A stretch of 62,376 nucleotides of DNA. Origin: Clostridiales bacterium. GTDB taxonomy: Bacteria; Bacillota; Clostridia; Christensenellales; Pumilibacteraceae. How positions within the stretch are numbered: position 1 is the first letter of the stretch; every line of letters begins with the position of its first letter. This document shows positions 51,761 through 59,762 of the stretch, one piece after another. The notes below the pieces were generated by a model. That model searched no databases, was not told the origin of the DNA, and saw nothing but the letters and a program-made list of their open reading frames with translations. The stretch is taken from positions 1-62,376 of the forward strand of contig JAIDCZ010000023.1 of NCBI GenBank assembly GCA_029055565.1, given 5' to 3'. The position numbers were made by a program, and so were the translations under genes.

Positions 51761-52267
51761 TTAGAACGCCCAAAAACCGAGGTAGACCATTATAAGCGAT
51801 ACTACTATAAGGAATATCGTCATAACCACGCCGGCGCCTATCGAGCCGCGGTAGCTGAGCATGGTCGTGCCTATGGCAAGCGCGGTGACTATGCTGGACA
51901 TAACGTACGCGGCTATAGGCATGCCGTGGTAAATAAAGTACGGCGTGATAGCGGTGGCTATAAACAGCGTAATCCAAAACGCCCAAGTCCAGTTGCGTAC
52001 CATGCGCTGGTTGTAGTCGTACACGTTGTTATTAAGCACGAGGTACAGCGCTATGCCCATGTGCGCAAACAGCACCGGCGGCGTGGCTATTACAAGCCAC
52101 TTGGGGATTCTAAACGGCAAGCGGGAGGCGTACGCCGAAACGTTCCCGAATATGCCGGAGCAGTAGGAAATCGTAAGTCCGATTCCCACGGTCGCAAGCA
52201 AGCACACCCAAAAGAGCGCCATGCTCGACAGTCCTTTTCGATTGTTTACTCTTACTGAATTTTCCAT
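51761..52267 (-). CDS. TspO/MBR-like five-span membrane protein
   Basis: 168 residues from ATG 52267. About five hydrophobic spans and a TspO-like loop pattern: P-K-W near 58, then P-P-V-L-F, then A-L-Y-L-V, and W-x-W-A-F-W-I-T-L-F later. TspO/MBR proteins bind porphyrins and related ligands. The fit is by pattern only and some signature Trp residues are replaced. No ribosome site is visible before the ATG. An unrelated five-span membrane protein is the alternative. Confidence 0.6.
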   Translation of the reverse strand: MENSVRVNNRKGLSSMALFWVCLLATVGIGLTISYCSGIFGNVSAYASRLPFRIPKWLVIATPPVLFAHMGIALYLVLNNNVYDYNQRMVRNWTWAFWITLFIATAITPYFIYHGMPIAAYVMSSIVTALAIGTTMLSYRGSIGAGVVMTIFLIVVSLIMVYLGFWAF

Positions 52268-52384
52268 AGTGATTGTAGTATGTCGCACGGTGGAAAATTT
52301 ATTCAATTCAGAACCTACTTCTTTGAAAAGAAGTAGGCAAGAAACTTTTACGCGTACGGTTGGCATGTGATTGTGCGTAACATA

Positions 52385-52545
52385 AGTGCGGCGGTTCGCC
52401 TAGATCCCTCGACTGCGCTCGGGATGATGTGTTGTGTGGAGTGCGCTATTAGGAAAGATAAACTCTATACACCCATCATTTCGACCGTAGCGCGTTAGCG
52501 CGTAGCGGAGAAATCTAGGCGTAGCCGCATAATTATATTTCTCTC
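52385..52545. repeat. Palindromic intergenic element, copy 5
   Basis: Arms GCCTAGATCCCTCGACTG...CATCA-type and GAGAAATCTAGGCGTAGCCGC with inner GCGCGTTAGCGCG. Related in its CTAGGCG(A/T)AGCCGC end to 54129-54290. No gene. Confidence 0.65.
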
Positions 52546-52616
52546 AATCTTATTACTGCTCGAACCCAAACAAGTCGTTGGGCGTAATATCGAACCGTTT
52601 TACTATGCGTTATCAC

Positions 52617-52645
52617 TTGACTAACGGCGCGTTGTGGATTATAAT
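52617..52645 (+). promoter_or_regulatory. Promoter of asnS
   Basis: TTGACT (52617-52622) and TATAAT (52640-52645), 17-bp spacer. Confidence 0.7.
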
Positions 52646-52665
52646 TACAGTATCACAAAAAGGTC

Positions 52666-54054
52666 ATGGTAATTACTATGCAACACGTTGATTTAAAGGA
52701 AATACGCGGCGGCAAGCTGCTGGGCAAAAAGGTTACGGTATGCGGCTGGGTGCGCACCTCGCGCGACAGCAAAAACGTGGCGTTTGCCGAGCTTAACGAC
52801 GGCAGTGAGCTTAACCACACTCAAATAGTTTTCGACAAAACCAAGTTTGACGATAATGCGCTTGCGCCTATGCTCGCGCTGGGTGCGGCGTTGCGCGTAG
52901 AGGGTAGCGTGGTCAAGGGTCAGCGCGACGGCACGTACGAGATTCAAGCCGTAAACGCGGAGCTGCTCGGCGGCAGTGACAGTACGTACCCGCTTCAAAA
53001 AAAGCGGCACACTATGGAATTTTTGCGCACCATTCCGCACTTGCGCGTGCGCACCAACACATTTAACGCAGTGTTCCGCGTGCGCAGTGAGCTGTCGTAC
53101 GCCTTGCACGAGTTTTTTCACAAAAACGGCTACTACTACGTGCATTCGCCCATAATAACCGGCAGTGACTGCGAGGGCGCGGGCGAGGTGTTCAAGGTGA
53201 CTACCGTCGGCTTCGATCCCACCGTCAAGAGTGAGGAGGAGTACAACAAAAAAGACTTCTTTGGGTGCAGTGCCGGCCTTACCGTTTCCGGCCAGTTGGA
53301 GGGCGAGGTCATGGCGACCGCGCTCGGCAAGATTTATACGTTCGGCCCGACCTTCCGTGCCGAAAACAGCAACACGCCCCGCCACGCCGCAGAGTTTTGG
53401 CAAGTCGAGCCGGAGGTCGCGTTTGCCGACATCAACGACATTATCGGCATAGCCACCGATATGATTAAGTATATAACCAAGTACTTGCTCGAGCACTGCG
53501 AGCCGGAGCTGAAGTTCTTTGAGGAGCGGTTCGAGGCCGGACTTATAGCCAAACTGCAAAACGTGGCCGACAGCGACTTTGCGCGTATCGACTACAAGGA
53601 CGCTATAGAGGTGCTTAAAAAATCGGGCAAGACCTTCGTGTATCCCATCGAGTGGGGACTGGACTTGCAGACCGAACACGAACGCTACCTTACCGACGAG
53701 TACTTTAAAAAGCCGGTATTCGTCGTAAACTATCCGCGCAAAATCAAGTCGTTCTATATGAAGCAGAACCCCGACGGCGTTACCGTTGCCGCAACCGACT
53801 TGCTCGTCCCCGGTGTGGGCGAGATTATTGGTTGCTCGGAGCGCGAGGCCGATTACGACAAACTGCTAAAGGAAATAAAAGACCGCGGCATGAAGCTGTC
53901 CGACTACGCCAACTACCTCGACTTGCGCAAGTTCGGTACTGTTCCGCACAGCGGTTTTGGTCTCGGCTTGGAACGCATGCTCATGTACGTTACCGGTATG
54001 TCCAATATCCGCGACGTAATAGAGTTTTCGCGCACCAAGGACGACCTTAAATAA
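52666..54054 (+). CDS. asnS: Asparaginyl-tRNA synthetase
   Basis: 462 residues, standard length. An N-terminal OB-fold anticodon domain (V-C-G-W-V-R-T-S-R-D) precedes the class II core with motif 2 F-R-A-E-N-S-N-T-P-R-H and motif 3 G-F-G-L-G-L-E-R. It charges tRNA-Asn with asparagine. The start is uncertain: ATG 52666 follows AAAAAGG by only 2 nt, while ATG 52678 is 14 nt away. Own promoter and terminator. Confidence 0.95.
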   Translation: MVITMQHVDLKEIRGGKLLGKKVTVCGWVRTSRDSKNVAFAELNDGSELNHTQIVFDKTKFDDNALAPMLALGAALRVEGSVVKGQRDGTYEIQAVNAELLGGSDSTYPLQKKRHTMEFLRTIPHLRVRTNTFNAVFRVRSELSYALHEFFHKNGYYYVHSPIITGSDCEGAGEVFKVTTVGFDPTVKSEEEYNKKDFFGCSAGLTVSGQLEGEVMATALGKIYTFGPTFRAENSNTPRHAAEFWQVEPEVAFADINDIIGIATDMIKYITKYLLEHCEPELKFFEERFEAGLIAKLQNVADSDFARIDYKDAIEVLKKSGKTFVYPIEWGLDLQTEHERYLTDEYFKKPVFVVNYPRKIKSFYMKQNPDGVTVAATDLLVPGVGEIIGCSEREADYDKLLKEIKDRGMKLSDYANYLDLRKFGTVPHSGFGLGLERMLMYVTGMSNIRDVIEFSRTKDDLK

Positions 54055-54336
54055 TTAAGAATTAAGAATGCAGAATTCAGAATTAAATCAACAAAAAATC
54101 CGAGTTTTTCGCTCGGATTTTTTGTTGCTATTTTTATGCGGCTAACGACTGGATTTCTTCGCTTCGTTCGCTTCGCTCACTTCGGTCGAAATGATGGGGT
54201 TGCGGTAGTCTTTTCTGAAAAGTCTTGCCATCATCGTCCATCACCCCGACCGCAGCGGAGGGGTCTAGGCGAAGCCGCACAATTACTTAAATCATGACCT
54301 TATTACAATTCTGAATTCTTAATTCATAATTCTAAA
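54055..54336. repeat. Palindromic intergenic element, copy 6, enclosing the asnS terminator
   Basis: Begins AAGAATTAAGAATGCAGAATT and ends ATTCTGAATTCTTAATTC, with GGTCGAAATGATGG and TAGGCGAAGCCGC inner arms. No gene. Confidence 0.7.
54089..54127 (+). terminator. asnS terminator
   Basis: Stem CAACAAAAAATCCGAG and CTCGGATTTTTTGTTG. Confidence 0.9.
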
Positions 54337-55698
54337 TTATTTAATAAACGCGGCGAAGGCCCTGTGCGCCGAGTACAAATCGGCTTTGCTAATAAGCTCG
54401 GTGGGCGCGTGCATGGAAAGTACCGGTACGCCCATATCCACCGTGTCGATATTTATTTTGGCAATGTATTTGGCAACCGTGCCGCCGCCGCCGAGGTCTA
54501 CTCTGCCCAGCTCGCCGGTCTGCCAAATAACGCCAGCTTTTTCAAACACGCCGCGCAGATACCCGATGTATTCCGCCGAAGCGTCGTTGGAGCCGGACTT
54601 GCCGCGCGCGCCGGTAAACTTGTTCATGGTCACGCCGCAGTTTACTTGGCCGACGTTGTTGTCGTCGAACGCCGAAGCAAAGTCGGGATCGTACGCCGCG
54701 GTAACGTCCGCCGAAAGGCACATCGACTTAGAACGCAAAAGCGCGGGGTTGACGCCGTAGCTTTTTGCAATCTCGGCAAGCAAGTCGTCAATCAGCACGC
54801 ACTGCATGCCGGTGTTGCCCTCCGAGCCGATTTCCTCTTTGTCGGCGAGTATGGTAAGCACGGTCTGGTCGGTGTCCGTTTCCAGCGTGGCGGTGATTTC
54901 GGGGTACGCGCACACGCTGTCGTCGTGGCCGTATGCGGCAATAAACGAGCGGTCGAGACCTACGTCCTTGGCCTTGGCCGCCGGCACGGCTTGTAGCTCG
55001 GCGGACAAAAAGTCCTCCTCGGTTATGCCGTACTTTTCGTTAAGAAGCTTGAGCACGTTCTTTTTTACGCCGTCCTTGTCCTCGCCGGCCGCGGGAATGC
55101 CGCCGATAATAAGGTTAAGGTTTTCGGCCTCGAAGCCCTCGCCAATCGTCTTGCGGTTAAGCTCTTGCGAAAGGTGGGGGAGCAAATCGGTAATGTAAAA
55201 TACCGGATCGGTTTCCGCTTCGCCTATATTGACGGTTACCGTCTTGCCGGTTTTGAGCGCGACCACGCCGTGGAGCGCGAGCGGAATGGTAAGCCAGTGG
55301 TACTTTTTTATGCCGCCGTAATAGTGCGTTTTAAGATACGCCATTCCCGCTTTTTCGTAAAGCGGCACTTGCTTTAAATCGAGCCTCGGGCTGTCTATGT
55401 GCGCGACGAGTATGCGCACGCCGTTTTTGGCAATATCGGCTTTGCCGGCGCGGAGCATAAACAACGCCTTGCCACGATTGTTGTAGTAAAGCTTGTCGCC
55501 CTTGTTTATCTTGTCGCCAAGCGTATACGGTTTGTAGCCGGCTTTCTCCGCCATAGCGATGGTGTACGCTACGGCTTCGCGTTCGGTCTTGCCGTTGTCC
55601 AAAAATGTCTTGTAGCCTTCGGCGTAGTCCATAATGCTTTTGAGTTCCGCTTTGTCGGCGGTCGCGTAAATATTCTTGCGCTTGTAAGTCAAATCCAT
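54337..55698 (-). CDS. M18-family zinc aminopeptidase
   Basis: 453 residues. Metal-site motifs: V-A-H-I-D-S-P-R-L-D, A-D-K-E-E-I-G-S-E-G and S-A-D-V-T-A-A-Y-D-P, and the C-terminal M-H-A-P-T-E-L near 430. M18 enzymes release N-terminal (often acidic or hydrophobic) residues from peptides in the cytoplasm as tetrahedral dodecamers. AGGTAGGTG lies upstream of the ATG at 55698. Confidence 0.92.
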   Translation of the reverse strand: MDLTYKRKNIYATADKAELKSIMDYAEGYKTFLDNGKTEREAVAYTIAMAEKAGYKPYTLGDKINKGDKLYYNNRGKALFMLRAGKADIAKNGVRILVAHIDSPRLDLKQVPLYEKAGMAYLKTHYYGGIKKYHWLTIPLALHGVVALKTGKTVTVNIGEAETDPVFYITDLLPHLSQELNRKTIGEGFEAENLNLIIGGIPAAGEDKDGVKKNVLKLLNEKYGITEEDFLSAELQAVPAAKAKDVGLDRSFIAAYGHDDSVCAYPEITATLETDTDQTVLTILADKEEIGSEGNTGMQCVLIDDLLAEIAKSYGVNPALLRSKSMCLSADVTAAYDPDFASAFDDNNVGQVNCGVTMNKFTGARGKSGSNDASAEYIGYLRGVFEKAGVIWQTGELGRVDLGGGGTVAKYIAKINIDTVDMGVPVLSMHAPTELISKADLYSAHRAFAAFIK

Positions 55699-55730
55699 GT
55701 TTGCACCTACCTTTATAATTTATTTTATCA

Positions 55731-55759
55731 ATTATATACTATTATCATGAAAAAAGCAA
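55731..55759 (-). promoter_or_regulatory. Promoter of the M18 aminopeptidase
   Basis: Minus strand TTGCTT (55759-55754) and TATAAT (55736-55731), 17-bp spacer. Confidence 0.65.
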
Positions 55760-55854
55760 CAGATTTTTCAATTTGCTTTTTCGCGGCGCTAAAGCGCTCT
55801 CGATTATTCCGGCCGCCGCGCGCAAAAAATTTTTGGTTTACGCCTTGTCGGATA

Positions 55855-55884
55855 TTGACGAATTTCGCACCGTTGTGGTATAAT
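55855..55884 (+). promoter_or_regulatory. Leaderless-type promoter of hpt
   Basis: TTGACG (55855-55860) and TATAAT (55879-55884), 18-bp spacer. The ATG begins 7 nt after the -10 box. Confidence 0.7.
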
Positions 55885-55891
55885 TTAGTCT

Positions 55892-56476
55892 ATGAACAAG
55901 GATATTCAAAGAATCTTATTCTCAGAAAGTCAAATCAAGGAGAAGGTAGTCCAAGCCGCCGCGTGGCTGGATAGGCGTTACGCCGGCAAAAACCCGCTGT
56001 TTATAAGCGTGCTCAAGGGCAGCGTTATGTTCTTTTGCGACCTCGTTCGCGCAATGGAAACACCGGTGCAAATGGACTTCATGATGGTGTCGTCCTACGG
56101 CTCCGGCACGGAAAGCTCCGGCATACCCAAAATAGTAATGGATTTGGCCGAGGACGTTACCGGTAGGGACGTCGTGCTCGTGGAGGACATAGTGGATTCC
56201 GGCCACACGCTTCAGCGCATGCAAAGCCTTATGGCGGGGCGGGGCGCGGCTTCGTTTACTACCGTCGCGCTGTTCGACAAGCCTGTACGCCGCAAGGTGG
56301 ACGTAAAAGCCGATTACTCGTGCTTCGAGGTGGGCGACGAGTTTATAGTCGGCTACGGACTGGACTACGCTCAGCAGTACCGCAATCTGCCGTACGTCGG
56401 CATACTTAAGCGCGAAGTGTACGAAAAAAATAAAACCGATGCGCTCGGCATAGCGTTATGCCCGCCGCGCTTATAA
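55892..56476 (+). CDS. hpt: Hypoxanthine phosphoribosyltransferase
   Basis: 194 residues. It salvages hypoxanthine and guanine with PRPP. The PRPP loop is V-L-V-E-D-I-V-D-S-G-H-T-L near 92-104; the flexible S-S-Y-G loop is near 68 and the L-K-G-S motif near 41. There is no Shine-Dalgarno before the ATG, and the promoter ends 7 nt upstream, so translation is probably leaderless. Confidence 0.95.
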   Translation: MNKDIQRILFSESQIKEKVVQAAAWLDRRYAGKNPLFISVLKGSVMFFCDLVRAMETPVQMDFMMVSSYGSGTESSGIPKIVMDLAEDVTGRDVVLVEDIVDSGHTLQRMQSLMAGRGAASFTTVALFDKPVRRKVDVKADYSCFEVGDEFIVGYGLDYAQQYRNLPYVGILKREVYEKNKTDALGIALCPPRL

Positions 56477-56529
56477 TATTCGGCGTGGGCAATCCGCGCC
56501 TTTCGTTTTAAAACGACGAGGAATATATT

Positions 56530-57741
56530 ATGAAAAACACGACCAAGCTCAAAATTTTGTACGCGCTGTTTTGCGTGCTGGTAGTAGCCGATTTTATTAT
56601 CATGCTCAGTCTTATGTTCCGCAACGACTACGGCGACATGCGTATTGCGTTTATCATTTGGATCGTCGTTATCACGGCTGCGGCGATTACCGTTATGTAT
56701 TACGCGGTCAAGCTGAAAAAGAAAATCGAAAGCGAAAACGCTGGCGGTAAAGGTTCTAACGTCAACGCCGCAAAAACCGCAAAAAAGACGGCCGTCCCCG
56801 CAGAGCGGGTTGTGTTCGATTCCGACTTTAAGGTTATGTCCGGTCAAACCGCAATCGAGCTTGACGTGTGGGGAAAAAGGCTTGCGCTCACCGTCGTGGG
56901 CGGCGACGACGACGGTACGCCGCTATCCGCGGTCGAGCGCGACGCGCTTACATGGCTGATTCTAAAAGCGCCGTATCAATCTAACGAAGTAAAAGCCGAG
57001 GTTCTTAAGTTTATAAACGACACCTACGAAAACAGCGGCGACGATTGGGAGCGGACTAACAGCTTCGATATTTTGCACGACGAAACGGAGCTGACTACTA
57101 TACATATATCCGCCGACGAGGGAAGTAACAGTGTAACTATAGCGCTTTGCGGCGAATGTAATTGCGACGACGAGCACGGCATTTCGATCGTTTTTCGAGA
57201 CGAACGGTTCAGCGGCGTCGGGTCGTATATGGATTACGAATACGCCGGCAGACTCGAGGATAGGCGAACGGGCGTGGAGGTTGAGCGCAACGAAAAATAC
57301 GCGCTTATAGAAAAATGGGGATATGCCGACGCGGGCGGCGTGTTCGAGTTCTTTTCGTTTGCCGGCAGTAAAATCGACGCAGATAACAATCCCATAGAAA
57401 AAGGCAAGCTGTTGCTAAACGCGCACGGCTATAAAAAAACTTTGCTTACCGTGCGTAACGGCAAGCTGAGTAATTATTACGACGATCTTTCGTTTATAGA
57501 TACCGACAAGGAGCTTAAAACCAAGCTCAACGCATTTCACAGCGAGTACGACTTGAAGGACGCAAGCTATATCGTAAAAACGATAGATATAACAGAATGC
57601 GATTGGCGCGGAGATAATTACAAACGCGTTAAGCGCGTTATACTGCGCGTCGGCATCGATCGTAATTTGGATTTAATCGTTCTCGGCGACGAGTTCGACA
57701 AGCTTAAAAGACTGCTGGAATTTGTTGATAAAGCGAGCTAA
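56530..57741 (+). CDS. Membrane-anchored protein of unknown function
   Basis: 403 residues with two hydrophobic spans in the first 65, then a linker and a soluble part rich in Asp, Glu and Tyr. Repeated beta segments (e.g. L-D-V-W-G-K-R-L-A-L-T-V-V) and W-L-I-L-K-A-P-Y-Q are visible, but I do not recognise a family. GAGGAA lies upstream of the ATG. Confidence 0.65.
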   Translation: MKNTTKLKILYALFCVLVVADFIIMLSLMFRNDYGDMRIAFIIWIVVITAAAITVMYYAVKLKKKIESENAGGKGSNVNAAKTAKKTAVPAERVVFDSDFKVMSGQTAIELDVWGKRLALTVVGGDDDGTPLSAVERDALTWLILKAPYQSNEVKAEVLKFINDTYENSGDDWERTNSFDILHDETELTTIHISADEGSNSVTIALCGECNCDDEHGISIVFRDERFSGVGSYMDYEYAGRLEDRRTGVEVERNEKYALIEKWGYADAGGVFEFFSFAGSKIDADNNPIEKGKLLLNAHGYKKTLLTVRNGKLSNYYDDLSFIDTDKELKTKLNAFHSEYDLKDASYIVKTIDITECDWRGDNYKRVKRVILRVGIDRNLDLIVLGDEFDKLKRLLEFVDKAS

Positions 57742-57935
57742 CCGCGTTATAGTTAATAGTGAATAATGAATAATGACGGATTACTCGCTACGCTCGTCCC
57801 TTATTATAGTTAATAGATAATAATGGATAGTGAATAATGACGGACTCGCGGCTTTGCCGCGCCTTATTTAATTTAATAAAATTTTTTCCGATATTATTAT
57901 CTATTCATTTTTATCTCTTATCTATTCTATTAGAC
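57742..57935. repeat. Intergenic repeat element, copy 7
   Basis: Two direct copies of TAGTGAATAATGA-type sequence with TAATGACGGA and an opposing ATTATTATCTATTCA end, and CTCGCTACGCTCG inside. Resembles 49674-49805. No gene. Confidence 0.6.
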
Positions 57936-57943
57936 TTTGCCGT

Positions 57944-58327
57944 TTACGCGTACAGCGCGAGGTCGGGGTGCTTGAATATTTTGCCGAGGTAGGCTATTAC
58001 CAATCCGCTGTGCACGTCGCTGTCCGATAGGGTTACGCCTACCAGCTTGGACAGTCTGTCCACTATGCCGAACGCTTGCGATATGGCGTACGCAATTTCG
58101 CGCATAACCGATTTGGGCTTGATGTTGCGCAGTTCGCCTATAACGCGGTATATCTCGCAAAAGCCGGTGCACAGCTCGGTGCCGTACAGTATTATTGCGT
58201 CGACGAGACACCTACTGCCTTTAAGGTCGGAGCGCACGCCGCACTTCATGGTTAGGCGTTCGGCGGTCAAGCGGAATGACGGGTCGGACAGTGCCGACAG
58301 ATATTCGGTTAATGCGTTGGTTTCCAT
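57944..58327 (-). CDS. Stand-alone Spo0A C-terminal-like DNA-binding domain
   Basis: 127 residues, all-helical. The pattern V-R-S-D-L-K-G-S-R-C-L-V-D-A-I then I-K-P-K-S-V-M-R-E-I-A-Y-A-I follows the Spo0A effector domain (G-Y-x-Y-L-R-x-A-I, then T-P-S-R-V-E-R-A-I-R-x-A-I). The receiver domain of Spo0A is absent. Spo0A is the master regulator of sporulation and binds TGTCGAA-type 0A boxes; TTGTCGAA occurs in this gene's own promoter spacer (58347-58354). A small regulator related to Spo0A is the best reading. No ribosome site precedes the ATG. Confidence 0.6.
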   Translation of the reverse strand: METNALTEYLSALSDPSFRLTAERLTMKCGVRSDLKGSRCLVDAIILYGTELCTGFCEIYRVIGELRNIKPKSVMREIAYAISQAFGIVDRLSKLVGVTLSDSDVHSGLVIAYLGKIFKHPDLALYA

Positions 58328-58333
58328 AACTAT

Positions 58334-58362
58334 ATTTTAATATATAGTTCGACAATAATCAA
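58334..58362 (-). promoter_or_regulatory. Leaderless-type promoter of the Spo0A-like gene, with a 0A-box-like site
   Basis: Minus strand TTGATT (58362-58357) and TAAAAT (58339-58334), 17-bp spacer. The ATG begins 6 nt later. The spacer contains TTGTCGAA, which matches the core of known 0A boxes. Confidence 0.6.
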
Positions 58363-58444
58363 CATAATCGGCCGCGTTTTGCCGCGGGTATTTTATGTCT
58401 TTTTGTCGGCTTTTGTGGAATTTTTTAGCATATGGAAAATAATT

Positions 58445-58645
58445 TGGAATTCAGAATTAAGAATGCAGAATTGTAGGTGAAAATGACGTACCAACAATGA
58501 GGCTTTGTTGCGGAGTAATTCCAAGTGTCGCATTCTAATTAACAAAGTGACGTCGAGCATTTTTATGGGCACGGAATGATTCGGGTGTAACGCAAAACAA
58601 ATTACAAAAGCATACACACGCAAGTAAAAAATTCTTAATTCTAAT
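58445..58645. repeat. Palindromic intergenic element, copy 8
   Basis: Begins GGAATTCAGAATTAAGAATG and ends AAATTCTTAATTCTAATC; about 200 bp without a gene between. Confidence 0.65.
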
Positions 58646-58648
58646 CAG

Positions 58649-58677
58649 TTGACATTTATCTTTTAATGCTTTATAAT
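58649..58677 (+). promoter_or_regulatory. Promoter of rplM-rpsI
   Basis: TTGACA (58649-58654) and TATAAT (58672-58677), 17-bp spacer. It starts right after a repeat end, as the TPP riboswitch promoter does. Confidence 0.8.
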
Positions 58678-58683
58678 ATACAT

Positions 58684-58826
58684 TGCACTGTGCCAAACGG
58701 CCGTTTTGTCTTGCCCCGACAAACGGATTGACGCACGGTTAAGCGCGGCGGCGTGAAACGTTTGCGCTTGTTGGACACGCGAATAAGTTCATGCTTAATA
58801 TCGCTGTCTATTCAAATATTTTTTAC
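58684..58826 (+). promoter_or_regulatory. Probable L13-type ribosomal protein leader
   Basis: About 145 nt of non-coding leader before rplM with paired segments (AAACGGCCGTTT, TGTCTTGCCCCGACA, GCGTGAAACGTTTGCGC). Firmicute rplM-rpsI operons carry an L13 leader through which L13 can regulate its own operon; location and structure fit, but I cannot align it to the family. Confidence 0.5.
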
Positions 58827-58839
58827 GAGGTTGTTTTCG

Positions 58840-59325
58840 ATGAAAACATTGATGGCAAAAAAGATCAATTCCAAAACTGCCGACTACAAAATCGGCAACA
58901 AGGAATACAAGCGTAACTGGTACGTAGTCGACGCCGCCGGCGTTCCGCTCGGCAGACTTGCAAGCGTCGTGGCTTCCGTGCTCAAGGGCAAGACCAAACC
59001 CGAATACACTCCCAACACCGACGTGGGCGATTTCGTTATAGTCGTCAACACCGACAAGGTTGTGCTTACGGGTAACAAGCTCACCAAAAAGCTTCGCACC
59101 TACCACACCGGATATATGGGCGGTCTTAAACAGCAACAGTATTCCCATTTCCTTCGCGAAAATTCGGACAAGGCTGTTCAAAAGGCGGTCAAGGGCATGC
59201 TTCCCAAAAATTCGCTCGGCAGAAGCATGATCAAAAAGCTTAAACTGTTCAAAGGCCCCGAACATAACCACGAGGCTCAACAGCCCCAAACGCTCACTAT
59301 CGAGCTTCACAAAGATAAGGACTAA
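58840..59325 (+). CDS. rplM: 50S ribosomal protein L13
   Basis: 161 residues from ATG 58840 (GAGG 9 nt upstream). The core has W-Y-V-V-D-A-A-G-V-P-L-G-R-L-A and the G-M-L-P-K-N-S-L-G-R motif. It is about 15-20 residues longer than usual because of an N-terminal extension (M-K-T-L-M-A-K-K-I-N-S-K); an internal ATG at 58852 would remove four residues. First gene of the L13-S9 operon. Confidence 0.97.
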   Translation: MKTLMAKKINSKTADYKIGNKEYKRNWYVVDAAGVPLGRLASVVASVLKGKTKPEYTPNTDVGDFVIVVNTDKVVLTGNKLTKKLRTYHTGYMGGLKQQQYSHFLRENSDKAVQKAVKGMLPKNSLGRSMIKKLKLFKGPEHNHEAQQPQTLTIELHKDKD

Positions 59326-59342
59326 TCAAGAGGTAACAAGCT

Positions 59343-59759
59343 ATGGCAGCTAAATCTTCAACAAAAAAGAAAGTTCAGTACTGGGGTACCGGCAGACGTA
59401 AAAAGGCTGTCGCGCGCGTTCGCGTTTTGGCGGGCGGCTCCGGCACCATTACCGTCAACAAGCGTTCGCTCGATGATTACTTCCCGCTCGATACGCTTAA
59501 GCTTATAGTCAATCAACCGTTTGCCGAAACCGGCACCGAGGGCAAGTTCGACGTTATCGTCAACGTGCGCGGCGGCGGCTTTACCGGCCAAGCGGGCGCT
59601 ATCCGTCACGGCATTTCCCGTGCGCTTTGCAACGTGGACGCGACCTACCGTCCCGCGCTCAAAAAGGCGGGCTTCCTTACTCGCGACCCCAGAATGAAAG
59701 AGCGCAAAAAGTACGGTCTCAAAAAGGCGCGCAAAGCTCCTCAGTTCTCCAAGCGTTAA
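59343..59759 (+). CDS. rpsI: 30S ribosomal protein S9
   Basis: 138 residues. [13 protein letters not shown] near the N-terminus, [10 protein letters not shown] in the middle and the basic C-terminal tail ending Q-F-S-K-R, which reaches the ribosomal P site. It follows rplM by 17 bp with AGAGGTAACA upstream, the usual operon order. Confidence 0.97.
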   Translation: MAAKSSTKKKVQYWGTGRRKKAVARVRVLAGGSGTITVNKRSLDDYFPLDTLKLIVNQPFAETGTEGKFDVIVNVRGGGFTGQAGAIRHGISRALCNVDATYRPALKKAGFLTRDPRMKERKKYGLKKARKAPQFSKR

Positions 59760-59762
59760 TCG

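Noticed and set aside
51464-51795. Small frames of 70-76 codons over the candidate RNA and palindrome
   Set aside because: They run through a terminator and an inverted repeat, without ribosome sites or plausible protein composition.
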